From: Trema orientale
Lineage: Eukaryota > Streptophyta > Magnoliopsida > Rosales > Cannabaceae
Reading direction: 5' to 3'
Assembly (NCBI GenBank): GCA_002914845.1
Contig: JXTC01000012.1
Span: forward strand, 1,076,556-1,140,555
Length of the DNA: 64,000 nucleotides
Positions 1 to 11,411 of this stretch are shown here, one piece after another. A program made the position numbers and the translations under genes. Below the pieces are notes generated by a model. It was given only the letters and a program-made list of their open reading frames with translations. It was not told the origin of the DNA and did not search any database. Positions within the stretch are counted from its first letter, which is position 1; the number at the start of each line of letters is the position of its first letter.

Positions 1-209
1 GAGGGAAATCAAATACGACCAAAAAAAAAAAAAAAGTAGAAATAGTCAATTATGAGTCTTCCGATTTAGAAGCCCTTCTTTTAAATCAAGAAAAAGATAC
101 CCACAAATCAAAACATTGAGAAACAAGTTCCAATATCCGAAAAAAGCATAAATTTTGACCATTAAAAAAAATAAATAAATAAATAAATAAAAGGAGAGAT
201 GTATAATAC

Positions 210-481
210 CCAGTGGGGAGATTATCGACATAGCTGATAAGCATCTTGAGCTTACTGCCACCTTCGGAAGCGAGCCCGGCGTGCATCTCGACGGTCATGG
301 CGTCCGCCACCTGTTTCAGCTTCCCAATTGGGGTGGAACACTTCTCCTCGAACTCCCTCAGCACGGCCATAGCCCGGGCCCACTTCCCGGAGCTTCTCAT
401 CCGGTGGCGCACCACCAGCGCCGCCGCAGCGCAGACCGCCGCCGCGCACACCACCGCCGCACCCACCGCCACCTTCCCCAT
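210..481 (-). CDS. HXK: Hexokinase, first exon (gene runs off left edge)
   Basis: This exon encodes the N-terminal 90 residues plus two bases of a plant hexokinase, the ATP-dependent enzyme that phosphorylates glucose and fructose; some family members also act as glucose sensors. The protein starts MGKVAVGA. Residues 4-24 form an Ala/Val-rich hydrophobic segment followed by RHRMRSSGKW, the signal-anchor arrangement of type-B hexokinases that sit on the mitochondrial outer membrane. The family signatures VADAMTVEMHAGLASEGG (residues 58-75) and KLKMLISYVDNLPTG (77-91) follow. The second ATG (481) is chosen over the one at 502 because MGK is the usual family start. The exon ends at a GT donor (GTATTATAC on the minus strand) after LPTG, splitting a Gly codon as expected. 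The glucose-binding and catalytic exons lie beyond position 1. The exon is much richer in GC than its flanks. Family identity is very likely; which paralogue is not known. Confidence 0.93.
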
Positions 482-1100
482 CCCACCACCAGCACAGATC
501 ACTCTCTCTATAAATTCCCCCAGTCAACCAACTAACTTCTGCTTAATCACACGCGCTCTCAGAAAATTCGTTCTTTGCGTTTTGTGGTTTTTTTTTTTTT
601 TTTCCCCTCTCCCCCTCTCCAAACAGAAAAATCCCCGATCGGATTTTATGAATGAATTAGAAAATTAGAGAAGTATTTTTGGGGGCAAAGATGTGAAATA
701 AATGGCGGTCTTCTTCTTCTTCTTCTCCACATTCACATTCACATGCATGAGTTTTAAGATTTAGAAAAAGAAAAATTTAAAAAAAAAAGGTGAAAATAGA
801 GGAAATTGGAGAAGGGAGCTTTAGCTAAGCTAGCTAGCTAATATATTGGAGATGAGCTGTTTTCTCGGAGAGAAAATTGTAAAAAGAGCGCGAGAAACGA
901 GTGTTACAATATTCTCTTATTCTTCTCCACCACCACCACCACCACCACCCTCCTCTTCGCTTACTACTGCAATTTTTTTTTTCCCCCTAATTTTCTCGGG
1001 AAAAATATAGATATTTTTGGGTGCTAATATAGCAGTACCTTTCCCCCTAATAAATATATGATTGGATAAGCTTTATATATATGTTTTTTTTTTTTTTTCT
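482..1100 (-). promoter_or_regulatory. Probable hexokinase 5' UTR and promoter region
   Basis: This stretch lies directly upstream of the minus-strand hexokinase start. It holds long pyrimidine or purine runs, a TCT microsatellite near 710-726 and a (CCA)n run near 928-950, which are common in plant 5' leaders. I cannot place a TATA box or transcription start with confidence. Short open frames here look like chance. Confidence 0.4.
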
Positions 1101-1188
1101 GTGGGGGTATTTTTGGGTGGGTGGATTTATAGGCGTTCTTTTGGGATCATAATTACGGAAATAGCCTCGAAGATGGGGGACTGTTGTC

Positions 1189-1328
1189 NNNNNNNNNNNN
1201 NNNNNNNNNNNNNNNNNNNNNNNNNNNNNNNNNNNNNNNNNNNNNNNNNNNNNNNNNNNNNNNNNNNNNNNNNNNNNNNNNNNNNNNNNNNNNNNNNNNN
1301 NNNNNNNNNNNNNNNNNNNNNNNNNNNN
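1189..1328. other. Assembly gap of 140 N
   Basis: The gap is flanked on both sides by the same 9-bp word, ACTGTTGTC (1180-1188 and 1329-1337). Open frames spanning the gap have no meaning. Confidence 0.99.
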
Positions 1329-1337
1329 ACTGTTGTC

Positions 1338-1790
1338 AATGTTGTTGGACCCGGATTCGGACTATTGCACTTTGCTCTTTGCAGTTTAAGGAATTGGGGC
1401 ACGTGTAAGGACTTCGCTGATTTGCATGTGTAAAGTTGGGATTTGGAATCTCTTTCTTCTTTTTGTTTTTCCGCTTCTATGTCAAGGGGCGCCCCCTAAC
1501 ATTTTTATTATTGTTATTTAGGTACTTTTTTAGGCAATATTTTAATATGGAACGGAAAGATTTATTGAAGCTACTTATGAGTTATGATTAAAATCAACCT
1601 CATTGCATTTTCTACGAATCAAATTTTAAAAAAATAAAATAAAATGTACGCATTAAAGATGGACATCTTTTGATTCTCTTTTTTATTACGCCTAATTATA
1701 GATTAGTATGCTGTATTTAGTATTTGAGAAATTATGATAAAGCTAAAGAAACACTATTTCATTTTTATTATTAAAAAAAAAAGACATTAT
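1338..1790. other. AT-rich intergenic DNA, nothing recognised
   Basis: Apart from a short moderately GC-rich stretch just after the N gap, this is AT-rich spacer. I see no coding frame with family similarity, no RNA gene and no clear repeat. Confidence 0.5.
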
Positions 1791-1799
1791 TCCATTTAG

Positions 1800-2450
1800 G
1801 AATGTCAATGGGCCGAGCAGGACCGATTTTGTATTTATCATCCCCGCATCATTCACCATGTAAATTGTTGAGGGGCAAGTTCAGAAAATCCCCATTGGGA
1901 ATCGGTTTCCTAATTAGTATATCGGGTCCCTGTTTGTAATCATCATCTTAAATTAATTAAACAATCCTATGTTATTCCAAATCTTTTAAAAGTCTACATA
2001 CATCGGGAAAAAAAATTAAAATTAAATTTAACTTCATTAAAAATTTCAATTTCATAACTAAATAACTAAAAACACATTCAAATAAATCTTTAACATTTTA
2101 GAATTGTCAAATATAAAATATTTAGTACCAAAATCATATAGCATATCATTCATTTAAAAAGCTAACACAATCCCAAATAACTCAAACAATATTAGTATAT
2201 GACTATATATTATTAGTTTTTCAAAAAAAAAATCTAGTTGAATTATTACTATATAAGAAAATAGAAATTAACTTATATATAATCGGGGCGAGGTTGGTGT
2301 GAGGCACTCAATCCCAAGCCCACCCTGCCCCACTAAATATTAAACGTGGAATTATTATCCCGTGTCCTGCACCATTTATAATGGTGAAAGCACACCTTAT
2401 TTAGGTTAGTATAATACGGTGCACCACCTTGTTCAATAAAATTAACATCC
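1800..2450. mobile_element. Possible MULE-like non-autonomous DNA transposon
   Basis: The left end reads AGGAATGTCAATGGG and the right end, read on the other strand, TAGGGATGTTAAT, giving short imperfect terminal inverted repeats. Outside them lie ATTCCATTT and ATTTCATTG, a possible 9-bp target duplication with two mismatches, which would fit a Mutator-like element. The interior is AT-rich with GC-rich subterminal patches and no transposase frame. The assignment is tentative because both TIR and duplication are imperfect. Confidence 0.4.
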
Positions 2451-2454
2451 CTAA

Positions 2455-3948
2455 TTTCATTGTTTGTAAATATATTAAATTAATCTGATTTTTTTATATA
2501 AAATTCCATTAGAATTATAGATTATTCAACTCTAATATGATTTATAGCCTGATTGGCGTGGCTCAAGAGATCTTTTAGAAATCAAAAGTTATTATTTGAA
2601 TAAACTTTTAGAATAATTTCTTTTATCTATGAGACATTATTAAGGACCCATAGATCCACTAGTTTATATAGGAAAGTTTTCTAAGACTTATATATTCAGA
2701 ATTGAAAGTTATCTCAAACGAGTCATTGTTACCAAAATCATACATTATTATGTATATCAACTGACATTATTAAAACATTATTAATTTTTTATTAATCATA
2801 TTTCTTTTTTCTTTTTTAAACCAAAAAAATAATCTTAGTATCATAATTTTTCTTTTAGAATTATAAAGCAAATATATTTAAAAACACAAAAAGGATGGAC
2901 TACTTTGTTTCAAATTTAGATTTTGGGCCTACTAAACCATCTCAATTAGGAACCCCATCAAAACAATTGTTTAAGGGTTTTTTTTAGGTATTATTTTGGT
3001 CAATTAAAATTAATTAAGTACGTTATGATAAAAGGAGGAGAAAGAAAAGTATTAAATAATGAATATATATTTTTATTTTATTTTTTTAACTACTTAAATT
3101 ATGGTAGTGATTAGATCAATAAAATGGCTAAAAAAATACATATGCTTAGGTTAAAAAAAAAAAATCTACCGGAATGGGAACCTAATATATGTATATATAC
3201 AAAAATATAAACGGAAAGCCTATTTGTTTACGATGATATTTTAAGATATTCATTTCATCATATACTTATTTGTTCAGATTGATGAAATTGCAAACGGAAA
3301 GCTTTAATATCAGCTGATAGTTTTTATTAATTTTCTGTGTCTTTCTGTTCTGATATTCAAATCACATTTTGTGCGCATTTATTGGTAAAATCTTAGAGAA
3401 TATATAATGTAATGCTAAATTATAAGACTAATACTATAACTTATATTCTTTCAGGAAAAAAATACTTTAACTTATATACACGAAATCTTCCACTAAAGAT
3501 AATCTTTCTTTGGCACCAATTATTACTGCATGACAAATTTCGATATTCAGCTAATTTTGATTTTATTGTCATATTTGTAATTTTGAAATATTTAAATCTT
3601 ATAATTTCCAGTCCTCAATTAATTACTTATATATTTTCCAATACACTTTTCCATGTGCAAATAATCATAAAATTACCATAGTAATTATTGAACAATAAAA
3701 TTCAAATCTAGAATAACATTCAATTGAGTATAAAAAAATAAAAAAAAAATCAAATTTGGCATTTGTGCTATTTTTGTACAGAGAGAATATCAAAACTGAC
3801 ATATGAATTAGAAATGTTGTAATTTTGTTGAACACGATGGATATATTACTATACTCGAAAAGCAACCTTATTTGAGAGTTATGCTCTATATGCTTTGGGG
3901 GCAATTTATAAACAAAAATAGCACGAAAATCCACACACACATATATAT
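2455..3948. other. AT-rich intergenic DNA
   Basis: No gene is recognised. The region contains homopolymer runs and TA-rich tracts. Two open frames of 89-91 codons (3412-3681 and 3665-3940) have extreme AT-driven composition with no family resemblance, so they are not called. Confidence 0.5.
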
Positions 3949-4621
3949 GGGTAATATTTTAATGAAGATTTTTATTTTTACTCCATGGATGGTTACTCTA
4001 ATTTGGGCTATTAGATTTTAATCTAATGGCTAAAATAATATTTATAGATTAACTTAAAAAAATTATTATAATTAATACATATATAAATATAGAAAGTTAT
4101 TTAAAATAAAAAAGATGGTAACCTGATGAGTAGGTCAATTTTTTTATTTTATTTTTTTATAAGAAAATGAAACTAGTAAAAAATAATTAATATTCTCAAA
4201 TTACTCTCAAATATCTTATTCGTTGAAAAAAAAAATAAAACAAAATATGTACAAATTTTAAGTTTTTTCACGCATAATTTTTTTTCAAACAAATTTTCTT
4301 TCAATGTAGTTGTTTTATTTATTTATTTTTATTTAAGAAAACAACTTATTCATAATATAAAAATTATACTACCTTGGATTTTACCTTTTGTAAAGTAAAA
4401 AAAAAAATTATGAAATATTAAAGGTACAATTACATATAATTTTAAATTAAAAGTAATTAAAAAATAAATTTTAAATTAAAATTTCAAAAATAAAATAAAT
4501 AAAAAAGAATTAGAAATTAATATAATTAATTAGATGACTTGTTATTGTAGGTTTATTTCCAAATTAGTCAAACTTACCCATCCATGGAGCAAACACAAAA
4601 ATGCCCATTGAAAACTCACCC
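3949..4621. mobile_element. MITE copy A in a (TA)n tract
   Basis: The left terminus GGGTAATATTTTAATGAAGA and the right terminus read on the opposite strand, GGGTGAGTTTTCAATGGGCA, are inverted repeats that stay similar for about 50 bp, including the shared word CTCCATGGATGG. Both ends abut ATATAT tracts. There is no transposase frame. The copy is about 670 bp and closely resembles the element at 4874-5713, so together they define a family. Insertion into TA microsatellites resembles the Micron elements of rice, although I have not compared sequences. Confidence 0.75.
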
Positions 4622-4639
4622 TATATATATATATATATC

Positions 4640-4860
4640 CAGGTTTGGTTTAAATGATTACAACAATATTTACCCATGGATGGTTACAATGGTTTAAGCC
4701 GTTAGATCTAATATCCTACGGTGGTGATTAGTTTGGTGGTTGGCTAAAAAAAATTAATGCTATTTATTAGCATCAAAAAATTTAATGCTATCACTACTTT
4801 TCTTAATATCCATTCATGGTCACAAAAAAATTGTAACCATTGAGAATTCCTCCATCCATA
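4640..4860. repeat. Diverged relative of the flanking MITEs
   Basis: Between copies A and B is a stretch that shares the subterminal words CCATGGATGGTTAC and GCCGTTAGATCTAAT with copy A. Facing it near 4810-4850 is a weaker inverted match containing CCATTCATGG. It may be a short or decayed third copy of the family. Confidence 0.35.
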
Positions 4861-4873
4861 TATATATATATAT

Positions 4874-5713
4874 GGGTCATATTTCAATAGAGATTTTTGT
4901 TTTTGCTCCATTGATGGGTACTTTTATTTGGACCATTGGATTTTAATCTGATGGTTATAATGATATTAGTAATTTTATCAAAAAATAAAAATCTAATTAA
5001 ATATTTATGACTTAAAAAATTAGTAACCTATATGTGACCTATGAGTTGGAATTTTTTTTTCTAATCCCTTTTTCATTGTTTTTTCTTTTTTTCATTCTAT
5101 TGTTTATTTTTATTAAAAAATAAATAGAAAAACAAGTAACCGTATATATATCTAGATTTTTTTTTCTAAAAAACTAATTGTATATATATTAAATTTTTCA
5201 TTAAAAAATGAGTCCTTTTTTATAATTTCAAAACTAACATTATATATCCCCTACAAAAAAAAAAAAAAAAAAACTAATGTTATGTATATATTCTTAAAAA
5301 AAACAACTAACCATTAATAGTTAACTATTAAATACTAATTTTTTATCAAAATTTTTTCTTAAAAAAACATTCTTTCTTTTTTATAATTTCAAAACTAATA
5401 TTCCCTTTCATTTTAAAAAAAAAAACTAACGTTACATCTCATATAAAAACAAAATTAACATTATTTATATTCTCAAAAAAATTATTTATTCATATTAGTA
5501 GCATAATATGTTCAAATTAAATGAAATTTAAAAAATTAAACTTATAAGTTAAAATCAAAAAAAGAAAAGAAATAAATAAAAAAGAAAAATAATTGAATAA
5601 AACATTAATTGATCAAAAATAGATGAAATTACTTGCTATTGTAGGTCATATTCAACTTAATAATTTTACCCATCCATGGAGCAAAAACAAAAATCTCCAT
5701 TGAAACATCACCC
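4874..5713. mobile_element. MITE copy B in a (TA)n tract
   Basis: The terminal inverted repeats begin GGGTCATATTTCAATAGAGA on the left and GGGTGATGTTTCAATGGAGA at the right end on the other strand. They match over about 50 bp through ATTTTTGTTTTTGCTCCAT. Both ends are bordered by ATATATATAT. The interior is AT-rich and non-coding. It belongs to the same family as copy A. Confidence 0.8.
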
Positions 5714-5744
5714 ATATATATATATATATATCGAATCCCACAAA

Positions 5745-8200
5745 CTTTTAACTTGAACCGAAAATGCTAGTATATGCCAAATAGAAGGCAAATCCAAATC
5801 AAGTTTTTCTAAACATGGTCACTAAATACATGAAAAAATTATCTCTGTAGTTTATCATGTATAGCATGTATAGCAAATATTTATGCAGAAGTGAAGTCAA
5901 ATAAAAAACACGAAAAACAAGCCCAATGACGGAGGCAGAAAATTTGTTCAAGTGCATTTCTAATAAAACTCTTGGAGCTAAATTTATTTGTCTTTAATTT
6001 GTCACTTTTTGCTCTTTATATTTTTTTTCTTCTACTTCTTCAAATAGAATTATAATAAAGTAATATATTTATGAAAATATAAATTAAAATGGTAATCTTG
6101 AAGCATTCTTTTTTTTTTTCTCCCATAAAAGCTGAAATGTTAAGGGGTGTTTTTGTCCATACATTGGATTAAAAGCATAGATTGGTAGGCTTTCATTAAG
6201 TTGTGCATATCTCTCAAACTAGGTGCTTATGGAGCATAGATGCTTTATAAAATTAAGAGTGCGATTACATCCATCAAAGCAACACCATACATGCGCGATG
6301 TTAATGAGTTTTGGGAGTTCAAAAATACCGATTTTTTTTTCTTGAATTCAAATATATCAGTTTATATTCTTTTAAAAAAAATACCAATTTAAATTCCTTT
6401 CAAAAAAATACCGATTTCGATTCTTTAATATAATCTATGTGTATTGATAATTCCGTTACGAAATGTGAAATTATTTTGAACTAAAAATAGTTGTGGAACG
6501 CAGTTTTATTGGAAACAAGAATTGTTAAAACTCAAACTGCATTCAAGAATGGGATTGTGCGAAATTCAACTTGAATACGTGCACAAATATTTTAATGCAA
6601 TTAGCGTTTTTTTATTCGTTCCTCTATATATTTGACCAATGAATATAATCGACTTCTCCATTTTAGCTAAAGTCAAAACTTTCTATACATCGCAAAGTTT
6701 TCAATATCATTCCCTACTATAAAACACCAACTGTAGTTACATTGAAGTTTTCTTATTTAAAATTAAAAATTAGAAGAAAAAAAAAGAGTTGTAATTCCAT
6801 GCAATTGATAACTATAGGGAAATAGCGAATGTAGAGTAGGCTTCCGGTTATATGTACCATATCATAAAATAAAAGATAATACTATTAGTATCCCTTAAAT
6901 TCTAACGAATCACCTACTTTATCTTTCTATTTTTGGAAACACCAAAAATATTCTAAGAATTTTAAAAAATAAGGACAAAACTATTTCTTCGTTCGAATTT
7001 TGTCAGTCAATTTTTTCCTGCAACGTAAAGGTCAAAGAGGTCCATCGTTAGCAAAACACAATACCTTAGAATATGGGTCGTGTCATATATGATTCAATTA
7101 TGTAGGTTTTGTCAGGCTCGTAAGTTAAACACGATGAGATTAACATAGTACATTCATGGCTAATTGGCAAGGTCCATTAACAGGTATAGTACTTCTAAGC
7201 ACATGAGCTAACAGAACACAGCATGATGACGTGATACAACACAACATATTAGAGCATGGACCAATGAGCCATGTTTATGTCTGACTAATGATTTTAAACT
7301 TTGGGTATGATACGACTTAAAAATGGACCATATCTGATACAGGACAAAAACATGTTTATACATAACCTAGATGGGTCGTGTTATGGGTTTACCCTTATTA
7401 AATTATATATGTATTTCACAAACTTGGTATACAATATCTTTTTAGTATTTTTTTATTACAATTTATTTTATTTTTTCTTATGAAAATCATTTTTAATATT
7501 TTTAACTTGCTTTCAATTTTAAATTTAAATTAAAATTCTTTTGCCTCGTGAATAACACAACACATAATTGAAAAAAATCTGGTCAATAAAAACGGTCAAA
7601 AAAGTAAAATTTATATCTCATTTGCAAAACTCGAGATATTTTTTGTATTTTAAAATTAAGGGGTAAGGTGGGATTTTGCTACAATTTAGGGAGAGGAAAT
7701 TTCAGTGAATATTTTATAGTATTTCTTCCGTGTTATAAAATATACAGTTGCTTTTTGTAGTCAAATTAAAACCATAAATATGAAGAAAACTGAAAAAATA
7801 CGAATTTGTGAAATTTTTTTGAATAAATACAACCCCGCTCTTGTAAATAAATCATCTGTGCTTGTTTTCATACAATAAAAGTAAATCAACATGAGTTTTA
7901 ATCATTATATAACCATATTATTGGAGTATAATTAGGAATAATATTTTTCATAATAATCCAATATTTCATTGTTGTTTCTCAACTCGATGAATCGGTGTGC
8001 GTTTAAACTATCACAAGACAAAGTTTAACTAGTCAAATCCATAAAAATGTCAAACTCTAACCGCAATCTAACTCAGCAACTAGTCAGCATTTTCACTTTA
8101 ATATTATTATTTATTTTATCCAGGGGCAAGTAGTAGTTTTCATTTGAAAGGTGGTTTCCAAGTTGGGTGTGAGTCATCAGAATCACCAAATTTGACAATA
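5745..8200. other. AT-rich intergenic DNA, possible transposon debris
   Basis: No gene is recognised. Around 7070-7400 is a less AT-rich patch with repeated GGGTCGTGTTATGG-like words, similar in style to decayed hAT-type MITEs, but I could not pair its ends. The 60-codon frames here have no protein character. Confidence 0.45.
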
Positions 8201-8206
8201 TCATTA

Positions 8207-9333
8207 GGGGCTGTTTGGTATGGGATAATATTAGGATGAGAATGTAAGCATGCAATATTTTCTTATTTGTTATAGGTAGTTGTCATTTTTCATTCCTGGG
8301 AAAGTGAATGATATGGGATTCCTTTTTCTAAAAAATGGGGTAATTTGAGACCCATGGAAAGGGGTGGATTTCATAGTACTGAGAAAGTGAACTCTGTCTT
8401 TCCCACTTGTAACATCTGCAGTGACACTGACAGAGACTACCAATGGCTTCGGCAACTAAGGTCGTCAATGACCATCGCCGGGACCGACGAGGTCAAAGGC
8501 CACCGCGATAAAAAATTAACAGCAAATCTTTTTATTAACTTAGGTTTCTTCTTCGAATCTCTCTCCCATGTAAGTGTTAAAATTAAATTGTGTGTTCTTT
8601 ATTTTGAGACTAAAATTAGATCTACGTTTCTTCAATACGGGTAAGATGAGCTTGCAAAGCTCTTAAGTCGAGCTCCTTGGTTAATGGCTCAAAGCTTTCT
8701 ATTTCATTACTTTTTGGTATCAATGAGTGAAGGACGATACAAATTCATTTCTTATAACTGTTAATATTTATTTCATTTGATAATGTTCTATATATAAACC
8801 TGAGACAAACAATTGAATCAATCGATCATTCAATACTTATTCATTGTCATCTTTCGAAATCTCTCTTTTTTTTTAATGATTTATTGGATAGTATTTGATG
8901 ATGTGAAAATGTAGTTAATTGTATAACAATTAATCGTTAAAAAAAATATGATTTTGCAAATATAATTTGTTAACAGGATACTTCAAATTTGTAATTAAAT
9001 TTTTTAGTTTTATAATTATTAATACTTTTAAGTAGAAAATTCAATTTCTATAATTTCTTTATAAATTTATAAATATATGATTATGTTATTATGAAGAAAT
9101 AGTATTTCAATTTTATATGATAAAATTGCTAATAAAAGAATTTATATTCAAGGTATTTTGTCAAAATATGAAAAAGGTATTACATTCCCATGCGCAACCA
9201 AACACAGTTTTCTAACATCCCATGAAATTAAAAAAGATTTCAATGCGTAACCAAACTCAATTATTCAGGTTTTCAAACAATCGCATCACCTTCCTTAACT
9301 GTCCCATTAGAACTCCCCATACCAAATGGCCCC
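8207..9333. mobile_element. PIF/Harbinger-like non-autonomous element
   Basis: The left end GGGGCTGTTTGGTATGGG and the right end, GGGGCCATTTGGTATGGG on the opposite strand, form an inverted repeat of about 18 bp with two mismatches. Each end is bordered by TTA (8204-8206 and 9334-9336), the 3-bp target duplication typical of PIF/Harbinger (Tourist) elements. The copy is 1127 bp with no transposase frame. An internal patch at about 8395-8510 is clearly richer in GC than the rest and carries a 99-codon open frame (8345-8644) without recognisable motifs; it could be captured host sequence. Confidence 0.75.
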
Positions 9334-9393
9334 TTAATGTTCCTACTATAACTATACAACAAATTACAAAATAAAGACAGGGAACCCAGAGAA

Positions 9394-9439
9394 TTTTAGC
9401 CTAAATTAGCTTTATATTTTAGCCTAAATTAGCTTTATA
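9394..9439. repeat. Two tandem copies of a 23-bp unit
   Basis: A 23-bp unit beginning TTTTAGCCTAAATTAGC occurs twice without a gap (9394-9416 and 9417-9439), immediately before the dispersed retroposon. Confidence 0.9.
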
Positions 9440-9993
9440 AACGGTCTCCTCAAGGAATATTATTAATCGAAGCAAAATGCTTCAAATTATAATATAAGTA
9501 TAAGGATTACAATTTCAAACTCCTAAAAGAAAGAAGACGAAAAATGGATCACAAATACAATTAAGAATAAATATGTGAGCTACCCTAATACTTCAAGAGA
9601 AAGAGATATCACCAGTAATCTATTACCTTCAACACTTACTCCTGGCTGCATTCTTGGTGGGGTAGACAATATGAGACCAGCATCAATTGAGATCTATGCC
9701 CATAGAAAAGACAAGAAAATAAAAACTGGCCACTAAACAGATCTAGATTTGAGAAAAAATCTCATATTTAAGATATGGACCGAATTAAAATTTACACAAA
9801 AGGTGATACTACAAACTAGATTTAGATCTAAACTTATTAAAACTAAAAAGAAAAAAGAAGCAGAATAAAGAGGAAGAAAAGAGTGAGGAGAGGAGGCTGG
9901 AGAAGGAGAATGGAAGACCCCTCTCTGGCCTCCAAGTAGGGCAACGTTGACTTTTTTGTTGGAAGGAAATGTAGATAGACAGAAGGAAGCTAG
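9436..9993 (-). mobile_element. Dispersed retroposon copy 1 (probable non-LTR, non-autonomous)
   Basis: This stretch matches 38088-38674 in the same orientation from TATAAACGG(T/A)CTCCTCA to the last shared word GCTAG, with many substitutions and small indels. On the minus strand it starts with a pyrimidine-rich leader, continues with repeats of AGATCTAAATCTAG, and ends GATTAATAATATTCCTTGAG. That layout resembles the poly(A)-tailed element at 35205-36001, which suggests the minus orientation. No coding region is visible. The exact class (5'-truncated LINE or non-autonomous relative) is inferred. Confidence 0.6.
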
Positions 9994-10002
9994 GGTCTTT
10001 TC

Positions 10003-10028
10003 TTTTTTTTTTTTTTTTTTTTTTTTTT
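10003..10028. repeat. Poly(T) tract
   Basis: An uninterrupted run of about 25 T lies 10 bp after retroposon copy 1. Confidence 0.9.
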
Positions 10029-10029
10029 G

Positions 10030-10951
10030 AGAGTTATCCTACATATTAGTTGTTGTAACTTTTAAGGCGTCTTTAATTAGCTTTGTATTTACATATAATG
10101 CATTGTGTAATAGGTAGCTTTTCAATTTCATCACCTATGTGCTTATTTTTATACACGAATATGTTATATGCAAATTATATAACGATTATTCCTTTTCACA
10201 AGGCACACAACAAAATAAAATAAGTTAAGAAAATTTAAAGGATCGATTATAGCAGAACCAATTTGAAACTTAACTTCAACTATAAAAAAATTTCTTTTAA
10301 TTTAGCGTGTGTGTAAAAACTGATTAGGCCTTCTCGGTCTCGCTTATTGATAACTAATAGTCACAACTCTCACACTGAGATATGGCACTAAAGCTTCCTC
10401 GCATAGCTTGTCTATAAAATTCTGATTTTTACCACCAACATGACAAATCGATATTCAACACTACAACTAATTTTACTAATCGTTTTGAATTATAATTATT
10501 GTATCTCTTTGGTCTCCAATATTTCAATTTAGATAATATGTTACCCTAAATTCTTTTGTTGTTATACCATTAGCTCTCATGTATTAAAAAAAAAATCATG
10601 GAATCTAGAGGGTATAATGGTTAATTATAAAACTATAAATAGTGAAATGTCTATATAAGTTCTATGGCACTTAAAGTTAGTCAAAAACCATATTTGGAGG
10701 CTAAAGTAGTACAAATATCATAACTCGTAGCTATTAGTGAAATATGCCTTCATTTTTTCAGTTTAAAAATCTCAATACTGTTTCGAATATTATAGTACAA
10801 TATAATTCATCAAAATACATTTTTCTTGTTTGTAGAAGGAACTTAAGTCTGTTGGCCTATTTATGAAATAATATCACGATAATATTAATTATGTTGGAAT
10901 CTCTTAGCATCAGAAAAAAAAAAATAATAATGGTTAATTTTCACGAATGAC
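10030..10951. other. AT-rich spacer upstream of the copia element
   Basis: No gene, RNA or clear repeat is seen. Confidence 0.5.
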
Positions 10952-10956
10952 CTATG

Positions 10957-11392
10957 TGTTAGATTTATTTATATGACCTATGTGATTTTAATAAATTAAT
11001 ATTGTATTTATCTATATTAATTAAATAGTTTAATAATATTAAGTGTATTTAAATTTCTATTCGTCAATGAAGAATTGTAACTTTTCAAAATAATGCAACT
11101 TTTATGAACAGACATATTTGATGGAAAATATGTCCTAAAATATTTAAATAGAATCTAATTCTCTCTCCAACAATTATCAGAAATATACTTATTCCATCAT
11201 TAAACGTATTATTATTAAGTACAAAAGGTTCAGAAAGAGAAACCCAGAATTCTGTATCAAAACTAGTTGGCAGTTTAAAGTTCAATTGCAATGGATCCAA
11301 GTATGTTTATTGCCTATATTATAATTATAAAAATCATGAGTTCTAAGATCATTTGGGATTATTGATTATATGCATATTATGCAAAACTTACA
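10957..11392 (+). repeat. 5' LTR of the outer copia element
   Basis: This 436-bp LTR starts TG and ends CA, and is preceded by the CTATG target duplication. It aligns along its whole length with 24318-24770. It is strongly AT-rich. Confidence 0.92.
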
Positions 11393-11394
11393 TG

Positions 11395-11411
11395 TGGTAT
11401 CCGAGCCCAGG
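11395..11411 (+). promoter_or_regulatory. Primer binding site of the outer copia element
   Basis: TGGTATCCGAGCCCAGG lies two bases after the LTR and matches the initiator-Met-tRNA-complementary PBS (TGGTATCAGAGC type) found in most plant copia elements, with small differences. Confidence 0.85.

Noticed and set aside
1062-1433. Open frames spanning the N gap.
   Set aside because: Most of their length is unknown sequence.
7070-7560. Possible hAT-type MITE with GGGTCGTGT words.
   Set aside because: The right end could not be paired with the left end and no 8-bp duplication was found.
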